In this document: one piece after another, positions 51,390 to 59,607 of the stretch
Layout: each line of letters opens with the position of its first letter
How positions within the stretch are numbered: the stretch's first letter is position 1
Assembly: GCF_016424485.1 (NCBI RefSeq)
Contig: NZ_JAELUP010000103.1
Coordinates: 850,782-914,781 of the forward strand
Direction: 5' to 3'
DNA: 64,000 nt
Origin: Paenibacillus roseus
Lineage (GTDB): Bacteria; Bacillota; Bacilli; Paenibacillales; Paenibacillaceae
Made by a program: the position numbers and the translations under genes
The notes under the pieces: generated by a model
Databases searched by the model: none
Told to the model about the DNA's origin: nothing
Seen by the model: the letters and a program-made list of their open reading frames with translations, nothing else

Positions 51390-51636
51390 AAAAGTTGTTC
51401 TATGGAGCAAAACAGGTTGTCATTACTGTGCAGGCGTAAAAGATTTGCTCAGCAATCATAATATTGCTTATGAAAATATTAGCGTAGACGGCAATGATGT
51501 GCTGAGAGATGTGCTGGAAGTTAAATACGGAGTACGCCATGTGCCGGTTGTTGAGGTTGGTTCGGCTGACGGCAGCAGCTATGTCGGGTGGACGAATTTG
51601 AATCTGGAAGAACTTGAAACGCTTCTTCACGCTTAA
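51376..51636 (+). CDS. glutaredoxin-like protein (YtnI-like)
   Basis: 86 residues. Thioredoxin fold with redox motif CHYC after VVLWSKTG, the cis-Pro in RHVPVVEV, and a C-terminal helix LEELETLL. It overlaps the YtnJ-like gene and is the last gene before the terminator-bearing repeat. A role in reducing a thiol or mixed disulfide product of the pathway is inferred from context. Confidence 0.92.
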   Translation: MSATKKVVLWSKTGCHYCAGVKDLLSNHNIAYENISVDGNDVLRDVLEVKYGVRHVPVVEVGSADGSSYVGWTNLNLEELETLLHA

Positions 51637-51701
51637 GATTTGCAAACTCATACCCAGTACGTTAGTATCTGTAAGAAAACCTCTCATTAAAAATGACGGA
51701 G

Positions 51702-51862
51702 GGGCTGTCCCAAAAGTGTTCGCACGGTAGGGGAACATCCCAATTTTTAAGCGAAAAGGACCTCAAATTCCACTATAAAGTGGAGGTTGAGGTCCTTTTT
51801 TTCGATGAAATTCGGTTTTAAGTGAGGCTAGAAAAATCACAAATTGACTTTCGGGACAGCCC
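51702..51862. mobile_element. MITE-like element or IS remnant with terminal inverted repeats
   Basis: Ends GGGCTGTCCCAAAAGT and ACTTTCGGGACAGCCC are inverted repeats matching at 15 of 16 positions, 161 bases overall, with no coding capacity. The ends resemble those of IS1182-type transposons of Bacillota. The interior is largely the terminator at 51754-51802. No target duplication is obvious. Confidence 0.55.
51754..51802. terminator. strong bidirectional terminator inside the element
   Basis: AAAAGGACCTCAA-TTCCACT pairs with AGTGGA-TTGAGGTCCTTTTTT around a tiny loop. It is the first strong terminator after the sulfur operon. Confidence 0.85.
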
Positions 51863-52036
51863 TTTTTTTCATACGCTGGCTTTGCCTGACATATATTCGA
51901 TCCTTTTATCAGTTTGATAAAATATTTATTTGTTGTAACCTTACATCGATGTTAAATAAATTTTCTTTATATGTTAAAATAACTTTCATACAGGTAAAAA
52001 GATACATATAGATATAGGTCGATGGAGGGGGATGTC

Positions 52037-54241
52037 ATGTTTGATTGGTTAGGATGGAGGACGGGGATGCCGCTATGGTGGTCCTATCGGCTTAATTCCG
52101 GTATGAAGGAGGATGTCGAAGAGAGCTTTGAAGGCATTGCCCAGACTCGTAAGGCACTGCTCCAATCATGGGCGGATGACTGCTGGGGACATCTGGAACG
52201 CCTTGCCTCACAGCTCGTGCAGTTGCAACGAGCGGGAGATAGGCTTGATGGTTTGAATGTCGGGCTGGAGCCGCTGTTCAGAGAGACCTATACGAGAGCA
52301 GGCGATTTTACAGAACTGTTCATGTTGGACACGAGTGGAAGAATAGTTCACACAACTTGCGGTGAGCGTGCAAATCATTCGTCCGAGATTGGCAGGGGGC
52401 TCATATATACGGAGGCGCCCCCGGAAGGGCAAAAATGTTTGTACGGACCGTATGCCGACCCGGTTACTTTGGCGCTTGGGCCGCGATCTTCTGCCTTCCA
52501 TGACAAAATGACACTGATGTTCCTGCTGCCGCTCTCCTGCGACGGGAAACGATGGGGAACGCTTTGCGGACGGGTCCCCAATGACGTCATCGGCGATTTA
52601 ATCCAGCGCGAATCCGGTCATATCTATCCGGATTCGGGGGACAACTATATTTTTATGGCCAAGCCGGGCTTGCAGACCGATATCCAACCGGGTACGGCAT
52701 TATCCAGAAGCCGGTTCGAGGATCGAACCTTTACTCATGGCGAGAACCTTAAGGACGGTATTACGACCGCGTGGGGCACCGTAACGGTCACAGAACATAC
52801 TGAACTGGAGCTGATATTCACCGACCCGTCTACAGGGGAGCTCCATCCTGGGGTCGCGAATACAATTCGCAACGGAAGCAATCTGTATGTAGAGTTTCCA
52901 GGCTATTCGGATTATCGCCATATTCCCGTAATTGGGAAAGGGGTAACCTTCCAGCTTCCTCATTGTCCGGATGTATGGGGCATGATGTGCGAAGGAGATT
53001 TGGAGGAAGTATACCGGCTTCGCAGTATTTCTTACCGACAAAACCGGCTCCATAGCGGGCTTGCGGTACTATTCACATTTTTGATGGTCGTGGGCATGTA
53101 CGTCCTGCTGCCGCTTGTCTCTGTCGGAACGGGGGCAGCGCTGGCCGGACTCATTACTGCCGGATATGGAATTTTAAGCATTCGGCTGTTGCACAGGAGA
53201 AGCTCCCTTCGGGTTGTCCAGCAGCTGCGAAATATTAACCGTTTTATTCGGATTAACGCCGAGGGCAGCGGTGACCTGACGCAGCGTCTGGATACCGGGC
53301 AGTTTGATCAGGATGAGATTCGCGAGTTGGCCAAATGGATTAACAATATGATCGACTCTCTGGAGGGAATCATGCTGCAGGTGAAAATGACAGCTGGAGA
53401 CGTGCTGTCAAGCCAGACGCGAATGAGCCAGTCGACGTCTTCTACAGAAGGAACAGCGCATTCCGTTAATCAAAAAATCCATGAGATGATTGGCAGCCTT
53501 CGTCACCAACTGAAGGATATTGAAGTTGCCAAAGATGTTGCCAATCAGATGAGAAGCACCCTCTGGGAGTTAGAAGAGCAGGCATCTGGCCAGATTGCCG
53601 TTGCGCGTAGCGAGGTGGATCGGATTGGGGACAAGATGGATCATATTGCGTTGAAGGTGAAGGAAACGAACAATACGATTACGGCATTCATGGAGACGAT
53701 GCAGGAAATTCAAAATGTGCTCCATGTCATTGAGGAAATATCGAGCCAGACAAATCTGCTTGCACTAAATGCCTCTATTGAAGCGGCCAGAGTAGGCGAG
53801 CACGGCAAGGGGTTCAATGTCGTTGCAACGGAAATCCGCAAGCTGGCAGAACGGACAAAGGAATCAACGGATCACGTAAAGGGCATTGTGCAGCAAATCT
53901 ATTCGAGTGCCGGCCGCGCTTTTGCTTCCATGGAAGAGGGGAACCAGGTTGTGGCCGAAGGTACGGCGCTTGTATCGGCAGCTTCAGAGCTTCTTGGCGG
54001 AGCACAGGCTGAGGATACGCTGAAAACCAGGGTTGTGGACGAGGTTGTGACCTTGATGGAGCAAATTGCGGCAGTCAGCATCGAAAGCCGGCGCGTCTCG
54101 ATCGATGTGGAATACAAATTGAAGGAATTGGCTCATGTCATGAATCATGCTCGCAATACTTCCGGGCATGTGGAGGCCATTGCCGGGGTGTTGCAGCAGT
54201 TGGTTGGGCAGTTCCGGCTGACCGATACACGGAGAAGATGA
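52037..54241 (+). CDS. methyl-accepting chemotaxis protein with cytoplasmic-looking N-terminal sensor
   Basis: 734 residues from ATG 52037 (GGAGGGGG upstream). There is no N-terminal membrane helix. Residues 1-335 are soluble and contain a Cache/PDC-like stretch (ELFMLDTSGRIVHTTCGER, GPYADPVTLALGPRSSAFHDKMTLMFLLP) and seven cysteines. One helical pair follows (about 340-385), then a HAMP-like region (GSGDLTQRLDTGQFDQDEIRELAKWINNMID) and the signalling hairpin EEISSQTNLLALNASIEAARVGEHGKGFNVVATEIRKLAE. It would signal to CheA/CheW. The topology is unusual, because Cache sensors are normally outside the membrane between two helices. Confidence 0.9.
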   Translation: MFDWLGWRTGMPLWWSYRLNSGMKEDVEESFEGIAQTRKALLQSWADDCWGHLERLASQLVQLQRAGDRLDGLNVGLEPLFRETYTRAGDFTELFMLDTSGRIVHTTCGERANHSSEIGRGLIYTEAPPEGQKCLYGPYADPVTLALGPRSSAFHDKMTLMFLLPLSCDGKRWGTLCGRVPNDVIGDLIQRESGHIYPDSGDNYIFMAKPGLQTDIQPGTALSRSRFEDRTFTHGENLKDGITTAWGTVTVTEHTELELIFTDPSTGELHPGVANTIRNGSNLYVEFPGYSDYRHIPVIGKGVTFQLPHCPDVWGMMCEGDLEEVYRLRSISYRQNRLHSGLAVLFTFLMVVGMYVLLPLVSVGTGAALAGLITAGYGILSIRLLHRRSSLRVVQQLRNINRFIRINAEGSGDLTQRLDTGQFDQDEIRELAKWINNMIDSLEGIMLQVKMTAGDVLSSQTRMSQSTSSTEGTAHSVNQKIHEMIGSLRHQLKDIEVAKDVANQMRSTLWELEEQASGQIAVARSEVDRIGDKMDHIALKVKETNNTITAFMETMQEIQNVLHVIEEISSQTNLLALNASIEAARVGEHGKGFNVVATEIRKLAERTKESTDHVKGIVQQIYSSAGRAFASMEEGNQVVAEGTALVSAASELLGGAQAEDTLKTRVVDEVVTLMEQIAAVSIESRRVSIDVEYKLKELAHVMNHARNTSGHVEAIAGVLQQLVGQFRLTDTRRR

Positions 54242-54281
54242 TTCCGTTTTCTGCAGACCTGTTGATTCGCAGTTGCTATAA

Positions 54282-54330
54282 GAAGAGGGGAGTCATTCGG
54301 TATAATTGCCGGATGGCTCCCTCCTTTTTC
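54282..54330 (+). terminator. terminator after the chemoreceptor gene
   Basis: GAAGAGGGAG-CAT-CGG pairs with CCG-ATG-CTCCCTCCTTTTTC. Confidence 0.65.
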
Positions 54331-54343
54331 TTGTTGAGCTTGT

Positions 54344-54393
54344 TTGACATGAAACCAAAAGGTGTTATATACTAAGCGAAACCAAAAGGTTTC
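54344..54393 (+). promoter_or_regulatory. promoter with two ArsR-type operators
   Basis: TTGACA (54344-54349), an 18-base spacer, TATACT (54368-54373). GAAACCAAAAGGT occurs twice, 27 bases apart: once in the spacer (54351-54363) and once just after the -10 (54378-54390). There it completes the palindrome GAAACC-AAAA-GGTTTC. Binding at both would block the promoter. Confidence 0.65.
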
Positions 54394-54516
54394 CTAATTG
54401 CCGCTAGCTGATGAATGGGACTGGCAATAGCAGCAGGCATTCAAGCAAGGCGAGCAATAGGACGAGTCATGAAGAAGTGAATCGATTTTGATAATGACAG
54501 GAGGACTATTCAAGTT

Positions 54517-54948
54517 ATGAGTGAACATATGGAAAGCCGGTTGCCGGATATACGCAAGACGGTTGTTTTTAACGCCTCTATCGAAAAAACATGGGAAGCT
54601 GTTGCAACCTCTGAGGGGCTGGAAGCCTGGTTCATGCCAAATGATTTTGAGCCTGTGGAAGGTCATGAGTTTCATCTGAATGCCGCGCAGTTCGGCATGT
54701 CTCCGTGCACAGTCATTGAAGTTGACCGACCTAATCGGCTGGCATTTCGCTGGGGCAAGGACTGGACAATTACGATGGAGCTTAAAGATTTGGGCGGGAA
54801 AACGGAATTTACATTGATTCACTCCGGATGGGCTGCTGACACGGTAACGGAATTTGGAGATTCGCATACCGTCATCCGCGGCCGGATGGAGGGCGGCTGG
54901 GAACCGATGGTCGATAAAAGGCTGCGCGCGCTGGTTGAGGGTCAATGA
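54517..54948 (+). CDS. SRPBCC/AHSA1-domain protein
   Basis: 143 residues with CAGGAGG. START-like fold: RKTVVFNASIEKTWEAVATSEGLEAWFMPNDFEPVEGHEFHL, TVIEVDRPNRLAFRW and a C-terminal helix GGWEPMVDKRLRALVEG. Such proteins bind a small hydrophobic ligand in a cavity. It is coupled by an ATGA overlap to an ArsR repressor gene, a very common pair. The ligand is unknown. Confidence 0.9.
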   Translation: MSEHMESRLPDIRKTVVFNASIEKTWEAVATSEGLEAWFMPNDFEPVEGHEFHLNAAQFGMSPCTVIEVDRPNRLAFRWGKDWTITMELKDLGGKTEFTLIHSGWAADTVTEFGDSHTVIRGRMEGGWEPMVDKRLRALVEGQ

Positions 54949-55265
54949 CGGCTCCACTGCCGAAGTACGATGTCTTCCAAGCGATTGCCGACCCGACACG
55001 CCGCAAGCTTATGGAACTATTGTCGGGCGAAGAGCTGTCGGTGACGGCGCTCAGCAGTCATTTTCCGATTACCCGTACAGCCGTTTCCAAGCATTTGCGT
55101 GTTTTGCAAGAAGCCGGGCTTGTCCGTGAGCGCAAGGCGGGCAGAGAGACGCGCTACTCCTTGCAGGCAGCCCCACTGTTGGAGCTGAAGCGCTGGCTTG
55201 GCTTCTATGAGCAGTATTGGGACAACAAACTGGCTGCTTTGCAGCGCCTGGTGGAGTCCGAGTAA
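54945..55265 (+). CDS. ArsR-family repressor
   Basis: 106 residues. Winged helix: YDVFQAIADPTRRKLMELLSGEELSVTALSSHFPITRTAVSKHLRVLQEAGLVRERKAGRETRYSLQA, then a C-terminal WLGFYEQYWDNKLAALQRLVE helix. There are no metal-binding cysteines, so it does not sense arsenic. It belongs to the autorepressor type paired with AHSA1 proteins. It most likely binds the AACCAAAAGGTT-type sites at 54351-54393. Confidence 0.92.
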   Translation: MTAPLPKYDVFQAIADPTRRKLMELLSGEELSVTALSSHFPITRTAVSKHLRVLQEAGLVRERKAGRETRYSLQAAPLLELKRWLGFYEQYWDNKLAALQRLVESE

Positions 55266-55284
55266 TACGATTTACAGGGAAATG

Positions 55285-55396
55285 TTGACAAATCCTGGTG
55301 TCAGATAATAAAATGTCTTCAGGTGTTATATTTTGGACAACCAAACGTATGGAGGTCTTATTTTCTTGAATCTAATCGGGGAAATAAGACCTTTTT
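55285..55396 (+). promoter_or_regulatory. promoter and leader terminator before the second HpaB-type gene
   Basis: TTGACA (55285-55290), 18-base spacer, TAAAAT (55309-55314). About 35 bases into the transcript, AGGTCTTATTT (from 55353) pairs perfectly with AAATAAGACCT followed by TTTTTC. The structure would stop transcription from this promoter before the gene at 55455 unless relieved. It may also end arsR transcripts. Confidence 0.55.
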
Positions 55397-55454
55397 CTTT
55401 CCGGGTCTGGCTACTTGTCCGATTGAGGTTGTTTGGTGGAAGCGGGGGAACGGA

Positions 55455-56909
55455 ATGTCTTCAGGCACACGATATTTAGAGCGTATTCAAGACGGCAGAC
55501 AAGTATGGCTAAACGGGGAAGTTGTCAAAGATATTCCGCGGCATCCCGCATTTCGCGGGACTGTCCAGACGATTGCTTCCGTCCTTGACCTGCAGGACGA
55601 TCCGGTTGTAGGCCCGCAGTTGATGTTCGAGACAGAGACAGGCGTCAGGGCGAATCTGGCCTATCTGGTGCCTGTCAATAAGGAAGATATTATCCGGCGT
55701 GGACGTTCGTTCAAGATCTGGTCGGATGCGACGTTCGGTGTAATGAGCAGAATTGCGGGCTATTATCGCTCTCAAATTACAGGACTGTATATGAACCGTC
55801 ATCTGATTGATCAGGAGCAGCCGCATTATGCCGAAAGAATTGAAAAGTATTTCAATTATGTCCGCGATCACGATCTGCTGATCGCCTCTGCCGGACATGA
55901 CCCGCAAATCGATAGGAGCAAGCCCGCCCATGAACTTGGGGATTTGTACACCGCTGTTCGCATAGTCAAGGAGACTGAAGAAGGGATCGTTGTCCGGGGA
56001 GCGAAGGTGCTTGCTACCGGCGGGGCCTATCTGGATGAAATCATGGTTGTACCGAATTCCAGAAGAACAGCAGCCGAGAAGCCGTATGCGCTGTTGTTCA
56101 TTATTGCTGCGAATACCCCCGGCGTTTACCAAATCAGCCGTGAGTCGTTTGCCTCCCTGGACGAGGAAGACCATCCGCTAAGTTCCCGTTACGATGAGAT
56201 GGACACCGTACTTGTGTTTGACGATGCGTTCATTCCGTGGGAGCGGGTGATGGTGAAGGAAGATCCTGATACGTTGTGGAGGCTGCGCACCGACCCGGTC
56301 TCAAGTTTATATGGCCAACATGAGATTATCGTCAGGCTGGCAAGCAAGCTGGAATTCGTACTGGCTGTTGCCGTTGAGCTTGCGGAATCGATCAGCATTA
56401 CGAAGTTTGCTCATGTGCAGGAGAAACTGGCGGAGCTGGCTTTTCAGGTGGAGTCGGTCAAAGCGTTATGGTATGCAGCCGAACACAGATCGGTTCTTCA
56501 CCCTCTAGGGGTATGGCTCCCAGGCAAAGAAGAGCTTGTTGCAGCGAGAAACTTGGGCACCAAATATTATCCGAGAGCCATTGAAATTTTGCAGCAGCTT
56601 TCGGGTTCAGGCATGTTGCAGGCACCATCGCGGCTCAGCGACCTGAGTGGACCGCTCGGCTCTCATTTGCAGAAATATTACCGCGGCGCTGACCGCGGCG
56701 CGGAGGAGCGGGCCAAGCTTCTGAAGCTGGCCTGGGATTTGGTTGGCAGTCGTCTGGGAGCCCGGCATGAGCTGTACGAGCGTTTTTATTCTGGCGATCC
56801 AGCGCGAACTTACGCGGGTCAGTATGTGGAGTACGACAAGCGGGAACTGATTGATCGTTCAAGAGCTGCATGTATCGGCTCAGCCGGTTTCCGTCAAGCT
56901 GATGCCTGA
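55455..56909 (+). CDS. HpaB-type flavin-dependent monooxygenase, copy 2
   Basis: 484 residues from ATG 55455 (GGGGGAA upstream). The track-length frame from 55323 crosses the leader terminator and is rejected. Same family and layout as 35247-36704: SGTRYLERIQDGRQVWLNGE, DPQIDRSKP, HPLSSRYDEMDTVLVFDDAFIPWERVMVKED, RNLGTKYYPRAIEILQQLSGSG, LAWDLVGSRLGARHELYERFYSGDP. The two are clearly paralogues but well diverged, so likely of different substrate. No HpaC-type flavin reductase is adjacent. Confidence 0.9.
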   Translation: MSSGTRYLERIQDGRQVWLNGEVVKDIPRHPAFRGTVQTIASVLDLQDDPVVGPQLMFETETGVRANLAYLVPVNKEDIIRRGRSFKIWSDATFGVMSRIAGYYRSQITGLYMNRHLIDQEQPHYAERIEKYFNYVRDHDLLIASAGHDPQIDRSKPAHELGDLYTAVRIVKETEEGIVVRGAKVLATGGAYLDEIMVVPNSRRTAAEKPYALLFIIAANTPGVYQISRESFASLDEEDHPLSSRYDEMDTVLVFDDAFIPWERVMVKEDPDTLWRLRTDPVSSLYGQHEIIVRLASKLEFVLAVAVELAESISITKFAHVQEKLAELAFQVESVKALWYAAEHRSVLHPLGVWLPGKEELVAARNLGTKYYPRAIEILQQLSGSGMLQAPSRLSDLSGPLGSHLQKYYRGADRGAEERAKLLKLAWDLVGSRLGARHELYERFYSGDPARTYAGQYVEYDKRELIDRSRAACIGSAGFRQADA

Positions 56910-57060
56910 TGTATTCGCGGCATACGTCCGCTTGTGCCGGAAGCCGGGGCGTTGATCCTGGACGGATGGAAGGAAATCCAGTTGGAATCCGTATAAGCCT
57001 GTACCATGTATCCATTAGTAGATGCATGATGCAGGCGTTTTGTTTTTAGAAGCAGCGGGA

Positions 57061-57918
57061 TCATGGAGATTCAGGTCGCTTGCTGTAAACGGACGGCGCC
57101 TGTCCACTCCACTTCCTGAACTGTCTGGAGAAGTACAGGGCGTCGCTATATCCGACGGAGGACGCAATCTGTTTGATGGATAACTGGCCTTCTTGCAGCA
57201 GCTGGGCGGCTCTCTCCATACGGATTCGCAGCAAATATTGCATCGGAGATAGTCCGGTTGCCGCGCGAAACATTTTGGATAGATAGGTTCGATGGTAACC
57301 CAGTGACTTGGCAATATGGTCGATCGACAGCGGCTGGGCGTATTGCAGGTTCAGCCAATTGATGGTACGGGATATTTGGCGCTGTATGTCCGATTCCGTG
57401 ACTGCTGCCGGAGCGAGCTGCGCATTGTTGGCAAGCGCAAGTCTGTACAACAAGAGCTGCAGATGTCCCGATGCTTTGAGATCAGCAAGCTGAGGGTAGG
57501 CCGTATCTTTTAGGGCGTCTTGCATGTTGCGGTATTCAGCCATGATCTGCTCATCCGGTTCCGCATGAATGACACAGTTGCCTTGCACGATTCCGATATC
57601 CGCCATCAGGGCGACATGATGATAAGGGGTAAAGGCTGCCCATGCATACTGCCATGGGAAACGTGGATCGGCGGCGTAACTGACCAGCTTGCCCGGCATG
57701 ATGACGAAGGTGTCGCCTGCACGGCAATTGTAACGCTTGCCGTCAGACTCGAACCAGCCCTTCCCTTCGATAACTGTATGGATCAGTACATATTCATGGA
57801 CTGTAGGGCCAATCCGGTGTTTGGCCTCAGGCTGGGCTTCTCCGCAAAAGAGAACGGAAAGCCCGGATTTTCGCAGGGAGGCATTGAATTTCACATGATA
57901 CCAGCGATGTTCCTTCAT
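57061..57918 (-). CDS. AraC-family regulator, probably of melA
   Basis: 285 residues from ATG 57918, with AAGGAG about 12 bases upstream; a GTG at 57930 is possible. The N-terminal cupin-like sugar-binding domain (GPTVHEYVLIHTVIEGKGWFE and RAGDTFVIMPGKLVSYAAD) is followed by two helix-turn-helix motifs (SIDHIAKSLGYHRTYLSKMFRAATG and SIKQIASSVGYSDALYFSRQFRKW). It is divergent from the alpha-galactosidase gene and resembles MsmR/RafR-type activators, so it probably activates melA when an alpha-galactoside is present. Confidence 0.9.
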   Translation of the reverse strand: MKEHRWYHVKFNASLRKSGLSVLFCGEAQPEAKHRIGPTVHEYVLIHTVIEGKGWFESDGKRYNCRAGDTFVIMPGKLVSYAADPRFPWQYAWAAFTPYHHVALMADIGIVQGNCVIHAEPDEQIMAEYRNMQDALKDTAYPQLADLKASGHLQLLLYRLALANNAQLAPAAVTESDIQRQISRTINWLNLQYAQPLSIDHIAKSLGYHRTYLSKMFRAATGLSPMQYLLRIRMERAAQLLQEGQLSIKQIASSVGYSDALYFSRQFRKWSGQAPSVYSKRPESP

Positions 57919-58131
57919 CCTCGATTTCACTCCTTGGTTGGCAAAGAAACAGACTGGAAGCAATTTTATTATACAATATCATACTTTTCAAAGTGATCCA
58001 TCAGACTACAAATGTCCATATATATCTTCATTCCTTCCATATTCCTCAATGACGCCATTCCCTATAATAAAAATATTCGGAGCTAATCCAATACAATTAC
58101 AACATTCAAGCCTTCACAGGAGGGACCAAAA

Positions 58132-59430
58132 ATGTCCAAAATTACATTTCTCGGCGCAGGCAGCACCATTTTTGCCAAAAATGTACTGGGCGATTGCATG
58201 ATGACGCCATCCCTGCAAAATTTTGAGCTGGCTCTGTTCGATATCGACATGCAGCGTCTGAAAGATTCCGACCAAATTCTGAGTAACTTGAAAAAAACAT
58301 TGGGCAGTACGTGTGTGATTAAATTGTATTCCGATCGCAAGGAAGCGCTGCGCGGAGCCAAATATGTGGTCAACGCGATTCAGGTTGGCGGCTATGACCC
58401 ATGTACGATTACGGACTTTGAGGTTCCGAAAAAATACGGCCTGCGCCAGACGATTGCCGATACGGTCGGCATCGGCGGTATTTTCCGCAACTTGCGCACG
58501 ATTCCGGTCATGCTTGATTTTGCTGCTGATGTGCGGGAGGTCTGCCCGGATGCCTGGTTCTTAAACTACACGAATCCGATGGCTGTGCTGACCAATGTCA
58601 TGAACACATACGGCGGCGTACGCACCGTCGGCTTGTGCCACAGCGTGCAGGGCTGTGTATCCGGGCTGTTCGATCTGCTGGGAATGGACCATGGAGGCGT
58701 CCAGGCGAAAATTGCCGGCATCAACCATATGGCCTGGCTGCTGGAGGTGACGAAGGACGGCAAAGACCTGTACCCGGAAATCAAGCGCAGAGCCGCAGAG
58801 AAGCAGCGGGAAAAGCATCATGATATGGTACGACTGGAAATGATGCTGAAATTCGGCTATTACATTACCGAGTCGTCGGAGCACAACGCTGAATATCATC
58901 CGTACTTTATCAAGCGTCAGTATCCGGAATTGATCGACCGCTTCAACATTCCGCTGGATGAGTACCCGCGTCGCTGTGTTAATCAAATCAAGCGTTGGGA
59001 GGGACTGCGCGAGCAGTTGATGAACAGCCAGGATCTGGAGCATGTGCGTTCAGAAGAATACGCTTCCTTTATATTTGAAGCGATGGAGACGGATCAGCCG
59101 TTCAAGATCGGTGGCAATGTGATGAACACCGGCTTGATTACGAACCTGCCCAAAGAAGCTTGTGTCGAGGTTCCGTGTCTTGTAGACAGCTCCGGGGTCA
59201 ATCCGACCTATATCGGGGATTTGCCGCCCCAATGTGCGGCGCTGAACCGGACCAACATTAATACCCAACTGCTTACGATCGAAGCTGCGATTACTGGCAA
59301 GAAAGAGCATATTTACCACGCGGCGATGCTGGACCCGCATACGGCCGCGGAGCTGTCTATGGATGATATTGTGACCTTGTGCGACGATCTGATTGAAGCG
59401 CATGGAGACTGGCTGCCGAAATTCGTATAA
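58132..59430 (+). CDS. melA: alpha-galactosidase, GH4
   Basis: 432 residues, GGAGG site. GH4 enzymes use NAD+ and a divalent metal to cleave alpha-galactosides such as melibiose through a redox-elimination mechanism. The Rossmann motif FLGAGSTIFAKN is at the N-terminus. NYTNPMAVLT, the metal-ligand Cys in GLCHSVQG and GINHMAW follow. ESSEHNAEYHPYF is typical of MelA. No permease gene adjoins it. An AraC regulator is divergent. Confidence 0.95.
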   Translation: MSKITFLGAGSTIFAKNVLGDCMMTPSLQNFELALFDIDMQRLKDSDQILSNLKKTLGSTCVIKLYSDRKEALRGAKYVVNAIQVGGYDPCTITDFEVPKKYGLRQTIADTVGIGGIFRNLRTIPVMLDFAADVREVCPDAWFLNYTNPMAVLTNVMNTYGGVRTVGLCHSVQGCVSGLFDLLGMDHGGVQAKIAGINHMAWLLEVTKDGKDLYPEIKRRAAEKQREKHHDMVRLEMMLKFGYYITESSEHNAEYHPYFIKRQYPELIDRFNIPLDEYPRRCVNQIKRWEGLREQLMNSQDLEHVRSEEYASFIFEAMETDQPFKIGGNVMNTGLITNLPKEACVEVPCLVDSSGVNPTYIGDLPPQCAALNRTNINTQLLTIEAAITGKKEHIYHAAMLDPHTAAELSMDDIVTLCDDLIEAHGDWLPKFV

Positions 59431-59547
59431 TACAGCTTTGTGACAAAGAAGACCCCGGCCATACGCGCTGGCGATCAGTCAGGCTCAGTCTGACGGAATG
59501 CCTGAGCGGACGGAAGGGGACTTTGGTTTGGAGCGAAGTTTTTGCTC

Positions 59548-59600
59548 GCGAAACGAAGCTTTTGCCTGTCCAAGGACGGCAAAGCCGTTTATACCTGACG
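59548..59600 (+). repeat. dispersed repeat, copy C (best preserved)
   Basis: GCGAAACGAAGCTTTTGCC, then TGTCCAAGGACGGCAAAGCC and GTTTATACCTGACG. It contains the hairpin ACGGC-AAA-GCCGT. The preceding GCGAAGTTTTTGCTC (from 59533) looks like a partial tandem duplicate of its left part. Confidence 0.6.
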
Positions 59601-59607
59601 CCTTTAT

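Larger units (their letters stand above)
51637..52036. other. intergenic region with inverted-repeat element
   Basis: About 400 bases between the glutaredoxin-like gene and the chemoreceptor gene. Most of it is the element at 51702-51862. The remainder is AT-rich upstream sequence of the chemoreceptor gene with no clear sigma-D promoter. Confidence 0.6.

Noticed and set aside
54945..55265. Arsenic-sensing ArsR
   Set aside because: No metal-binding cysteines are present and the operon partner is an SRPBCC protein, not an arsenite pump.
55323..55454. 44-codon N-terminal extension of the second HpaB-type gene
   Set aside because: Crosses a perfect hairpin terminator and lacks similarity to the paralogue; ATG 55455 has the good ribosome binding site.
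57964..58131. Catabolite-control (cre) site before melA
   Set aside because: No stretch fits the cre consensus TGNAANCGNTNNCA well.
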